Position numbers and translations under genes: made by a program
Source: Membranipora membranacea
Taxonomy: Eukaryota > Bryozoa > Gymnolaemata > Cheilostomatida > Membraniporidae
NCBI GenBank assembly: GCA_914767715.1
Contig: OU612065.1
Span: 32,550,001-32,614,000, forward strand
DNA length: 64,000 nt
Direction: 5' to 3'
Shown: positions 37,460 to 49,568 of the stretch, piece after piece
Layout of the letters: each line of letters starts with the position of its first letter
Position numbering within the stretch: position 1 is the first letter of the stretch
Notes under the pieces: generated by a model
The model's database searches: none
Seen by the model: the letters and a program-made list of their open reading frames with translations, nothing else
Told to the model about the DNA's origin: nothing

Positions 37460-39419
37460 TTAGCTCCCTGTGACGATGCGTATTCTATCGAGGTGTTTTG
37501 CAAGAAATTGACAAAAATCGATAGGTACGGTCCTGGGGAAATTGGCCAATAATTGGGCAGAATTCCTTACTCGCTTAGAAACGCTTGAAACCCTGTTTTG
37601 ACGTTCGCAATGACGTCCCAATATCTCATATAAAATATTAACTCCCTGTGCTGATGCGTATTCTATGGAGGTGTTTTGCAAGAAATTGACAAAAATCGAT
37701 AGGTACGGTCCTGGGGAAATTGGCCAATAATTTGGCAGAATTCCTTACTCGCTTAGAAACGCTTGAAACTCTGTTTTGACGTTCGTGATGACGTCCCCAT
37801 ATCTCATATAAAATATTAGCTCCCTGTGACGATGCGTATTCTATCGAGGTGTTTTGCAAGGAATTGACAAAAATCGATAGGTACGGTCCTGGGGAAATTT
37901 GCCAATAATTGGGCAGAATTCCTTACTCGCTTAGAAACGCTTGAAACTCTGTTTTGACGTTCGCAATGACGTCCCAATATCCAATGTAAAATATTAGCTC
38001 CCTGTGACGATGCGTATTCTATCGAGGTGTTTTGTAAGAAATTTACAAAAATCGATAGGTACGGTCCTGGGGAAATTGGCCAATAATTGGGCAGAATTCC
38101 TTACTCGCTTAGAAACGCTTGAAACTCTGTTTTGACGTTCGCAATGACGTCCCAATATCTCATATAAAATATTAGCTCCCTGTGACGATGCGTATTCTAT
38201 CGAGGTGTTTTGCAAGAAATTGACAAAAATCGATAGGTACCGTCCTGGGGAAATTGGCCAATAATTGGGCAGAATTCCTTAATCGCTTAGAAACGCTTGA
38301 AACTCTGTTTTGACGTTCGCAATGACGTCCCAAGATCTCATAATAAAAATATTAGCTCCCTGTGACGATGCGTATTCTATCGAGGTGTTTTGCAAGAAAT
38401 TGACAAAAATCGATAGGTACGGTCCTGGGGAAATTGGCCAATAATTGGGCAGAATTCCTTACTCGCTTAGAAACGCTTGAAACCCTGTTTTGACGTTCGC
38501 AATGACGTCCCAATATCTCATATTAAATATTAGCTCCCTGTGACGATGCGTATTCTATCGAGGTGTTTTGCAAGAAATTGACAAAAATCGATAGGTACGG
38601 TCCTGGGGAAATTGGCCAATATTTGGGCAGAATTCCTTTCTCGCTTAGAAACGCTTGAAACTCTGTTTTGACGTTCGTGATGACGTCCCTATATCTCATA
38701 TAAAATATTAGCTCCCTGTGACGATGCGTATTCTATGGAGGTGTTTTGTAAGAAATTGACAAAAATCGATAGGTACGGTCCTGGGGAAATTGGCCAATAA
38801 TTGGGCAGAATTCCTTACTCGCTTAGAAACGCTTGAAACCCTGTTTTGACGTATGCAATGACATCCCAATATCTCATATTAAATATTAGCTCCCTGTGAC
38901 GATGCGTATTCTATCGAGGTGTTTTGCAAGAAATTAACAAAAATCGATAGGTACGGTCCTGGGGAAATTGGCCAATAATTGGGCAGAATTCCTTACTCGC
39001 TTAGAAACGCATGAAACTCTGTTTTGACGTTCGCAATGACGTCCCAATACCTCATATGAAATATTAGCTCCCTGTGACGATGCGTATTCTATCGAAGTGT
39101 TTTGCAAGAAATTGACAAAAATCGATAGGTACTGTCCTGGGGATATTGGCCAATAATTGGGCAGAATTCCTTGCTCGCTTAGAAACGCTTGAAACTCTGT
39201 TTTGACGTTCGTGATGACGTCCCTATATCTCATATAAAATATTAGCTCCCTGTGATGATGCGTATTCTATCGAAGTGTTTCGCAAGAAATTGACAAAAAT
39301 CGACAGGTACGGTCCTGGGGAAATTGGCCAATAATTGGGCAGAATTCCTTACTTGCTTAGAAACGCTTGAAACTCTGTTTTGACGTTCTTGATGACGTCC
39401 CTATATCTCATATAAAATA
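37460..39419 (+). repeat. 11-mer chimeric HOR unit j-b-c-d-i-j-k-l/e-f-g-h (1960 bp)
   Basis: It has the same unusual order as 26060-28019 and shares CCAATGTAAAAT in d (near 37981), so the two are copies at an offset of 11,400 bp. Differences include CATATTAAAT here against CATATGAAAT in f (near 38876/27476), and CCTTGCTCGC against CCTTACTTGC near 39170/27770. Confidence 0.88.
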
Positions 39420-41379
39420 TTAGCTCCCTGTGATGATGCGTATTCTATCGAAGTGTTTTGCAAGAAATTGACAAAAATCGATAGGTACGGTCCTGGGGAA
39501 ATTGGCCAATAATTGGGCAGAATTCCTTACTCGCTTAGAAACGCTTGAAACTCTGTTTGGACGTTCGCAATGACGTCCCAATATCTCATATAAAATATTA
39601 ACTCCCTGTGCTGATGCGTATTCTATGGAGGTGTTTTGCAAGAAATTGACAAAAATCGATAGGTACGGTCCTGGGGAAATTGGCCAATAATTTGGCAGAA
39701 TTCCTTACTCGCTTAGAAACGCTTGAAACTCTGTTTTGACGTTCGTGATGACGTCCCCATATCTCATATAAAATATTAGCTCCCTGTGACGATGCGTATT
39801 CTATCGGGGTGTTTTGCAAGGAATTGACAAAAATCGATAGGTACGGTCCTGGGGAAATTTGCCAATAATTGGGCAGAATTCCTTACTCGCTTAGAAACGC
39901 TTGAAACTCTGTTTTGACGTTCGCAATGACGTCCCAATATCCCATGTAAAATATTAGCTCCCTGTGACGATGCGTATTCTATCGAGGTGTTTTGCAAGAA
40001 ATTTACAAAAATCGATAGGTACGGTCCTGGGGAAATTGGCCAATAATTGGGCAGAATTCCTTACTCGCTTAGAAACGCTTGAAACTCTGTTTTGACGTTC
40101 GCAATGACGTCCCAATATCTCATATAAAATATTAGCTCCCTGTGACGATGCGTATTCTATCGAGGTGTTTTGCAAGAAATTGACAAAAATCGATAGGTAC
40201 CGTCCTGGGGAAATTGGCCAATAATTGGGCAGAATTCCTTAATCGCTTAGAAACGCTTGAAACTCTGTTTTGACGTTCGCAATGACGTCCCAAGATCTCA
40301 TAATAAAAATATTAGCTCCCTGTGACGATGCGTATTCTATCGAGGTGTTTTGCAAGAAATTGACAAAAATCGATAGGTACGGTCCTGGGGAAATTGGCCA
40401 ATAATTGGGCAGAATTCCTTACTCGCTTAGAAACGCTTGAAACCCTGTTTTGACGTTCGCAATGACGTCCCAATATCTCATATTAAATATTAGCTCCCTG
40501 TGACGATGCGTATTCTATCGAGGTGTTTTGCAAGAAATTGACAAAAATCGATAGGTACGGTCCTGGGGAAATTGGCCAATATTTGGGCAGAATTCCTTTC
40601 TCGCTTAGAAACGCTTGAAACTCTGTTTTGACGTTCGTGATGACGTCCCTATATCTCATATAAAATATTAGCTCCCTGTGACGATGCGTATTCTATGGAG
40701 GTGTTTTGCAAGAAATTGACAAAAATCGATAGGTACGGTCCTGGGGAAATTGGCCAATAATTGGGCAGAATTCCTTACTCGCTTAGAAACGCTTGAAACT
40801 CTGTTTTGACGTTCGTGATGACGTCCCTATATCTCATATAAAATATTAGCTCCCTGTGATGATGCGTATTCTATCGAAGTGTTTCGCAAGAAATTGACAA
40901 AAATCGATAGGTACGGTCCTGGGGAAATTGGCCAATAATTGGGCAGAATTCCTTACTCGCTTAGAAACGCATGAAACTCTGTTTTGACGTTCGCGATGAC
41001 GTCCCTATATCTCATATAAAATATTAGCTCCCTGTGATGATGCGTATTCTATCGAAGTGTTTTGCAAGAAATTGACAAAAATCGATAGGTACTGTCCTGG
41101 GGATATTGGCCAATAATTGGGCAGAATTCCTTACTCGCTTAGAAACGCTTGAAACTCTGTTTTGACGTTCGTGATGACGTCCCTATATCTCATATAAAAT
41201 ATTAGCTCCCTGTGATGATGCGTATTCTATCGAAGTGTTTCGCAAGAAATTGACAAAAATCGACAGGTACGGTCCTGGGGAAATTGGCCAATAATTGGGC
41301 AGAATTCCTTACTCGCTTAGAAACGCTTGAAACTCTGTTTTGACGTTCGTGATGACGTCCCTATATCTCATATAAAATA
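39420..41379 (+). repeat. 11-mer HOR unit (1960 bp)
   Basis: The order is a-b-c-d-i-j-k-l-m-n-h. The d monomer carries only one of its two usual changes (GCAAGAAATTTAC near 39992). The c monomer has TCGGGGTG (near 39805). It corresponds to 28020-29978 but lacks that unit's mutation cluster. Confidence 0.9.
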
Positions 41380-42803
41380 TTAGCTCCCTGTGATGATGCG
41401 TATTCTATCGAAGTGTTTTGCAAGAAATTGACAAAAATCGATAGGTACGGTCCTGGGGAAATTGGCCAATAATTGGGCAGAATTCCTTACTCGCTTAGAA
41501 ACGCTTGAAACTCTGTTTTGACGTTCGCAATGACGTCCCAATATCTCATATAAAATATTAACTCCCTGTGCTGATGCGTATTCTATGGAGGTGTTTTGCA
41601 AGAAATTGACAAAAATCGATAGGTACGGTCCTGGGGAAATTGGCCAATAATTTGGCAGAATTCCTTACTCGCTTAGAAACGCTTGAAACTCTGTTTTGAC
41701 GTTCGTGATGACGTCCCCATATCTCATATAAAATATTAGCTCCCTGTGACGATGCGTATTCTATCGAGGTGTTTTGCAAGGAATTGACAAAAATCGATAG
41801 GTACGGTCCTGGGGAAATTGGCCAATAATTGGGCAGAATTCCTTACTCGCTTAGAAACGCTTGAAACTCTGTTTTGACGTTCGCAATGACGTCCCAATAT
41901 CCCATGTAAAATATTAGCTCCCTGTGACGATGCGTATTCTATCGAGGTGTTTTGTAAGAAATTTACAAAAATCGATAGGTACGGTCCTGGGGAAATTGGC
42001 CAATAATTGGGCAGAATTCCTTACTCGCTTAGAAACGCTTGAAACTCTGTTTTGACGTTCGCAATGACGTCCCAATATCTCATATAAAATATTAGCTCCC
42101 TGTGACGATGCGTATTCTATGGAGGTGTTTTGTAAGAAATTGACAAAAATCGATAGGTACGGTCCTGGGGAAATTGGCCAATAATTGGGCAGAATTCCTT
42201 ACTCGCTTAGAAACGCTTGAAACCCTGTTTTGACGTATGCAATGACATCCCAATATCTCATATGAAATATTAGCTCCCTGTGACGATGCGTATTCTATCG
42301 AGGTGTTTTGCAAGAAATTAACAAAAATCGATAGGTACGGTCCTGGGGAAATTGGCCAATAATTGGGCAGAATTCCTTACTCGCTTAGAAACGCATGAAA
42401 CTCTGTTTTGACGTTCGCAATGACGTCCCAATACCTCATATGAAATATTAGCTCCCTGTGACGATGCGTATTCTATCGAAGTGTTTTGCAAGAAATTGAC
42501 AAAAATCGATAGGTACTGTCCTGGGGATATTGGCCAATAATTGGGCAGAATTCCTTGCTCGCTTAGAAACGCTTGAAACTCTGTTTTGACGTTCGTGATG
42601 ACGTCCCTATATCTCATATAAAATATTAGCTCCCTGTGATGATGCGTATTCTATCGAAGTGTTTCGCAAGAAATTGACAAAAATCGACAGGTACGGTCCT
42701 GGGGAAATTGGCCAATAATTGGGCAGAATTCCTTACTTGCTTAGAAACGCTTGAAACTCTGTTTTGACGTTCGTGATGACGTCCCTATATCTCATATAAA
42801 ATA
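41380..42803 (+). repeat. 8-mer HOR unit (1424 bp)
   Basis: The order is a-b-c-d-e-f-g-h. The c monomer ends in AAATTGGCC rather than the usual AAATTTGCC (near 41816). It is the last regular 8-mer before the composite right half. Confidence 0.9.
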
Positions 42804-45800
42804 TTAGCTCCCTGTGATGATGCGTATTCTATCGAAGTGTTTTGCAAGAAATTGACAAAAATCGATAGGTACGGTCCTGGGGAAATTGGCCAATAATTGG
42901 GCAGAATTCCTTACTCGCTTAGAAACGCATGAAACTCTGTTTTGACGTTCGCAATGACGTCCCAATATCTCATATAAAATATTAACTCCCTGTGCTGATG
43001 CGTATTCTATGGAGGTGTTTTGCAAGAAATTGACAAAAATCGATAGGTACGGTCCTGGGGAAATTGGCCAATAATTGGGCAGAATTCCTTACTCGCTTAG
43101 AAACGCTTGAAACTCTGTTTTGACGTTCGTGATGACGTCCCCATATCTCATATAAAATATTAGCTCCCTGTGACGATGCGTATTCTATCGAGGTGTTTTG
43201 CAAGGAATTGACAAAAATCGATAGGTACGGTCCTGGGGAAATTTGCCAATAATTGGGCAGAATTCCTTACTCGCTTAGAAACGCTTGAAACTCTGTTTTG
43301 ACGTTCGCAATGACGTCCCAATATCCCATGTAAAATATTAGCTCCCTGTGACGATGCGTATTCTATCGAGGTGTTTTGTAAGAAATTTACAAAAATCGAT
43401 AGGTACGGTCCTGGGGAAATTGGCCAATAATTGGGCAGAATTCCTTACTCGCTTAGAAACGCTTGAAACTCTGTTTTGACGTTCGCAATGACGTCCCAAT
43501 ATCTCATATAAAATATTAGCTCCCTGTGACGATGCGTATTCTATCGAGGTGTTTTGCAAGAAATTGACAAAAATCGATAGGTACCGTCCTGGGGAAATTG
43601 GCCAATAATTGGGCAGAATTCCTTAATCGCTTAGAAACGCTTGAAACTCTGTTTTGACGTTCGCAATGACGTCCCAAGATCTCATAATAAAAATATTAGC
43701 TCCCTGTGACGATGCGTATTCTATCGAGGTGTTTTGCAAGAAATTGACAAAAATCGATAGGTACGGTCCTGGGGAAATTGGCCAATAATTGGGCAGAATT
43801 CCTTACTCACTTAGAAACGCTTGAAACCCTGTTTTGACGTTCGCAATAACGTCCCAATATCTCATATAAAATATTAGCTCCCTGTGACGATGCGTATTCT
43901 ATCGAGGTGTTTTGCAAGAAATTGACAAAAATCGATAGGTACGGTCCTGGGGAAATTGGCCAATATTTGGGCAGAATTCCTTTCTCGCTTAGAAACGCTT
44001 GAAACTCTGTTTTGACGTTCGTGATGACGTCCCTATATCTCATATAAAATATTAGCTCCCTGTGACGATGCGTATTCTATGGAGGTGTTTTGCAAGAAAT
44101 TGACAAAAATCGATAGGTACGGTCCTGGGGAAATTGGCAAATAATTGGGCAGAATTCCTTACTCGCTTAGAAACGCTTGAAACTCTGTTTTGACGTTCGT
44201 GATGACGTCCCTATATCTCATATAAAATATTAGCTCCCTGTGATGATGCGTATTCTATCGAAGTGTTTTGCAAGAAATTGACAAAAATCGATAGGTACGG
44301 TCCTGGGGAAATTGGCCAATAATTGGGCAGAATTCCTTACTCGCTTAGAAACGCATGAAACTCTGTTTTGATGTTCGCGATGACGTCCCTATATCTCATA
44401 TAAAATATTAGCTCCCTGTGATGATGCGTATTCTATCGAGGTGTTTTGCAAGAAATTGACAAAAATCGATAGGTACGGTCCTGGGGAAATTGGCCAATAA
44501 TTGGGCAAAATTCCTTACTCGCTTAGAAACGCTTGAAACTCTGTTTTGACGTTCGTGATGACGTCCCTATATCTCATATAAAATATTAGCTCCCTGTGAT
44601 GATGCGTATTCTATCGGAGTGTTTTGCAAGAAATTGACAAAAATCGATAGGTACGGTCCTGGGGAAATTGGCCAATAATTGGGCAGAATTCCTTACTCGC
44701 TTAGAAACGCTTGAAACTCTGTTTTGACGTTAGCAATGACGTCCCAATATCTCATATAAAATATTAACTCCCTGTGACGATGCGTATTCTATGGAGGTGT
44801 TTTGCAAGAAATTGACAAAAATCGATAGGTACGGTCCTGGGGAAATTGGCCAATAATTGGGCAGAATTCCTTACTCGCTTAGAAACGCTTGAAACTCTGT
44901 TTTGACGTTCGCAATGACGTCCCAATATCTCAAATGAAATATTAGCTCCCTGTGATGCTGCGTATTCTATCGAGGTGTTTTGCATGAAATTGACAAAAAT
45001 CGATAGGTACGGTCCTGCGGAAATTGGCCAATAATTGGGCAGAATTCCTTAATCGCTTAGAAACGCTTGAAACTCTGTTTTGACGTTCGTGATGACGTCC
45101 CTATATCTCATATAAACTATTAGCTCCCTGTGATGATGCGTATTCTATGGAGGTGTTTTGCAAGAAATTGACAAAAATGGACAGGTACGGTCCTGGGGAA
45201 ATTGGCCAATATTTGGGCAGAATTCCTTACTCGCTTAGAAACGCTTGAAACTCTGTTTTGACGTTCGTGATGACGTCCCTATATCTCATATAAAATATTA
45301 GCTCCCTGTGACGATGCGTATTCTATGGAGGTGTTGTGCAAGAAATTGACAAAAATCGATAGGTACGGCCCTGGGAAATTGGCCAATAATTGGGCAGAAT
45401 TCCTTACTCGCTTAGAAACGCTTGAAACTTTGTTTTGACGTTCGCAATGACGTCTCAATATCTCATATATAATATTAGCTCCCTGTGACGATGCGTATTC
45501 TATGGAGGTGTTTTGCAAGAAATTGACAAAAATCGATAGGTACGGTCCTGGGGAAATTGGCAAATAATTGGGCAGAATTCCTTACTCGCTTAGAAACGCT
45601 TGAAACCCTGTTTTGACGTATGCAATGACATCCCAATATCTCATATGAAATATTAGCTCCCTGTGACGATGCGTATTCTATCGAGGTGTTTTGCAAGAAA
45701 TTGACAAAAATCGATAGGTACGGTCCTGGGGAAATTGGCCAATAATTGGGCAGAATTCCTTACTCGCTTAGAAACGCTTGAAACTCTGTTTTGACGTTCG

Positions 45801-46720
45801 CAATGACGTCCCAATATCCCATGTAAAAGATTAGCTCCCTGTGACGATGCGTATTCTATCGAGGTGTTGTGCAAGAAATTGACAAAAATCGATAGGTACG
45901 GTCCTGGGGAAATTGGCCAATAATTGGGCAGAATTCCTTACTCGCTTAGAAACGCTTGAAACTTTGTTTTGACGTTCGCAATGACGTCTCAATATCTCAT
46001 ATATAATATTAGCTCCCTGTGACGATGCGTATTCTATGGAGGTGTTTTGCAAGAAATTGACAAAAATCGATAGGTACGGTCCTGGGGAAATTGGCAAATA
46101 ATTGGGCAGAATTCCTTACTCGCTTAGAAACGCTTGAAACCCTGTTTTGACGTATGCAATGACATCCCAATATCTCATATGAAATATTAGCTCCCTGTGA
46201 CGATGCGTATTCTATCGAGGTGTTTTGCAAGAAATTGACAAAAATCGATAGGTACGGTCCTGGGGAAATTGGCCAATAATTGGGCAGAATTCCTTACTCG
46301 CTTAGAAACGCATGAAACTCTGTTTTGACGTTCGCAATGACGTCCCAATACCTCATATGAAATATTAGCTCCCTGTGACGATGCGTATTCTATCGAAGTG
46401 TTTTGCAAGAAATTGACAAAAATCGATAGGTACTGTCCTGGGGATATTGGCCAATAATTGGGCAGAATTCCTTACTCGCTTAGAAACGCTTGAAACTCTG
46501 TTTTGACGTTCGTGATGACGTCCCTATATCTCATATAAAATATTAGCTCCCTGTGATGATGCGTATTCTATCGAAGTGTTTCGCAAGAAATTGACAAAAA
46601 TCGACAGGTACGGTCCTGGGGAAATTGGCCAATAATTGGGCAGAATTCCTTACTCGCTTAGAAACGCTTGAAACTCTGTTTTGACGTTCGTGATGACGTC
46701 CCTATATCTCATATAAAATA
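42804..46720 (+). repeat. 22-monomer composite block with q, r and repeated p monomers
   Basis: The left part (to about 45397) copies 34431-37380 at an offset of 8373, then 8017 bp after loss of two monomers between GACGTTAGC (near 44728) and q (near 44928). The 1-bp loss in GGCCCTGGGAAATT recurs near 45370. After that p and f monomers alternate, including CATGTAAAAGATT (near 45822), ending in g and h of the core HOR. Confidence 0.83.
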
Positions 46721-49568
46721 TTAGCTCCCTGTGATGATGCGTATTCTATCGAAGTGTTTTGCAAGAAATTGACAAAAATCGATAGGTACGGTCCTGGGGA
46801 AATTGGCCAATAATTGGGCAGAATTCCTTACTCGCTTAGAAACGCTTGAAACTCTGTTTTGACGTTCGCAATGACGTCCCAATATCTCATATAAAATATT
46901 AACTCCCTGTGCTGATGCGTATTCTATGGAGGTGTTTTGCAAGAAATTGACAAAAATCGATAGGTACGGTCCTGGGGAAATTGGCCAATAATTGGGCAGA
47001 ATTCCTTACTCGCTTAGAAACGCTTGAAACTCTGTTTTGACGTTCGTGATGACGTCCCCATATCTCATATAAAATATTAGCTCCCTGTGACGATGCGTAT
47101 TCTATCGAGGTGTTTTGCAAGAAATTGACAAAAATCGATAGGTACGGTCCTGGGGAAATTTGCCAATAATTGGGCAGAAGTCCTTACTCGCTTAGAAACG
47201 CTTGAAACTCTGTTTTGACGTTTGCAATGACGTCCCAATATCTCATGTAAAATATTAGCTCCCTGTGACGATGCGTATTCTATCGAGGTGTTTTGTAAGA
47301 AATTTACAAAAATCGATAGGTACGGTCCTGGGGAAATTGGCCAATAATTGGGCAGAATTCCTTACTCGCTTAGAAACGCTTGAAACTCTGTTTTGACGTT
47401 CGCAATGACGTCCCAATATCTCATATAAAATATTAGCTCCCTGTGATGATGCGTATTCTATCGAGGTGTTTTGCAAGAAATTGACAAAAATCGATAGGTA
47501 CGGTCCTGGGGAAATTGGCCAATAATTGGGCAGAATTCCTTATTCGCTTAGAAACGCTTGAAACTCTGTTTTGACGTTCGCAATGACGTCCCAATATCTC
47601 AAATGAAATATTAGCTCCCTGTGATGCTGCGTATTCTATCGAGGTGTTTTGCATGAAATTGACAAAAATCGATAGGTATGGTCCTGCGGAAATTGGCCAA
47701 TAATTGGGCAGAATTCCTTAATCGCTTAGAAACGCTTGAAACTCTGTTTTGACGTTCGTGATGACGTCCCTATATCTCATATAAACTATTAGCTCCCTGT
47801 GATGATGCGTATTCTATTGAGGTGTTTTGCAAGAAATTGACAAAAATCGATAGGTACGGTCCTGGGGAAATTGGCCAATAATTGGGCAGAATTCCTTACT
47901 CGCTTAGAAACGCTTGAAACTCTGTTTTGACGTTCGCAATGACGTCCCAATATCTCATATGAAATATTAGCTCCCTGTGACGATGCGTATTCTATCGAGG
48001 TGTTTTGCAAGAAATTGACAAATATCGATAGGTCTGGTCCTGGGGAAATTGGCCAATAATTGGGCAGAAGTCCTTACTCGCTTAGAAACGCTTGAAACTC
48101 TGTTTTGACGTTCGTGATGACGTCCCTACATCTCATATAAAATATTAGCTCCCTGTGATGATGCGTATTCTATCGAAGTATTTTGCAAGAAATTGACAAA
48201 AATCGATAGGTACGGTCCTGGGGAAATTGGCCAATATTTGGGCAGAATCCCTTTCTCGCTTAGAAACGCTTGAAACTCTGTTTTGACGTTCGTGATGACG
48301 TCCCTATATCTCATATAAAATATTAGCTCCCTGTGACGATGCGTATTCTATGGAGGTGTTTTGCAAGAAAGTTACAAAAATCGATAGGTACGGTCCTGGG
48401 GAAATTGGCCAATAATTGGGCAGAATTCCTTACTCGCTTAGAAACGCTCGAAACTTTGTTTTGACGTTCGCAATGACGTCTCAATATCTCATATATAATA
48501 TTAGCTCCCTGTGACGATGCGTATTCTATGGAGGTGTTTTGCAAGAAATTGACAAAAATCGATAGGTACGGTCCTGGGGAAATTGGCCAATATTTGGGCA
48601 GAATTCCTTACTCGCTTAGAAACGCTTGAAACTCTGTTTTGACGTTCGTGATGACGTCCCTATGTCTCATATAAAATATTAGCTCCCTGTGACGATGCGC
48701 ATTCTATGGAGGTGTTTTGCAAGAAATTGACAAAAATCGATAGGTACGGTCCTGGGGAAATTGGCCAATAATTGGGCAGAATTCCTTACTCGCTTAGAAA
48801 CGCTTGAAACTTTGTTTTGACGTTCGCAATGACGTCTCAATATCTCATATATAATATTAACTCCCTGTGACGATGCGTATTCTATGGAGGTGTTTTGCAA
48901 GAAATTGACAAAAATCGATAGGTACGGTCCTGGGGAAATTGGCAAATAATTGGGCAGAATTCCTTACTCGCTTAGAAACGCTTGAAACCCTGTTTTGACG
49001 TATGCAATGACATCCCAATATCTCATATGAAATATTAGCTCCCTGTGACGATGCGTATTCTATCGAGGTGTTTTGCAAGAAATTGACAAAAATCGATAGG
49101 TACGGTCCTGGGGAAATTGGCCAATAATTGGGCAGAATTCCTTACTCGCTTAGAAACGCATGAAACTCTGTTTTGACGTTCGCAATGACGTCCCAATACC
49201 TCATATGAAATATTAGCTCCCTGTGACGATGCGTATTCTATCGAAGTGTTTTGCAAGAAATTGACAAAAATCGATAGGTACTGTCCTGGGGATATTGGCC
49301 AATAATTGGGCAGAATTCCTTACTCGCTTAGAAACGCTTGAAACTCTGTTTTGACGTTCGTGATGACGTCCCTATATCTCATATAAAATATTAGCTCCCT
49401 GTGATGATGCGTATTCTATCGAAGTGTTTCGCAAGAAATTGACAAAAATCGACAGGTACGGTCCTGGGGAAATTGGCCAATAATTGGGCAGAATTCCTTA
49501 CTCGCTTAGAAACGCTTGAAATTCTGTTTTGACGTTCGTGATGACGTCCCTATATCTCATATAAAATA
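46721..49568 (+). repeat. 16-monomer composite block (2848 bp)
   Basis: The order as I read it is a-b-c-d, a GATGATGCG type, q (near 47600), r (near 47782), a CATATGAAAT/GGTCTGG monomer, a GATGATGCG type, an l-like monomer with AAAGTTAC (near 48369), p, l with TATGTCTC and GCGCATTC, p with TTAACTCC, then f-g-h. The b and c monomers here lack the usual AATTTGGCAG and CAAGGAATTG changes. The last seven monomers recur at 59006-60203. Confidence 0.82.
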
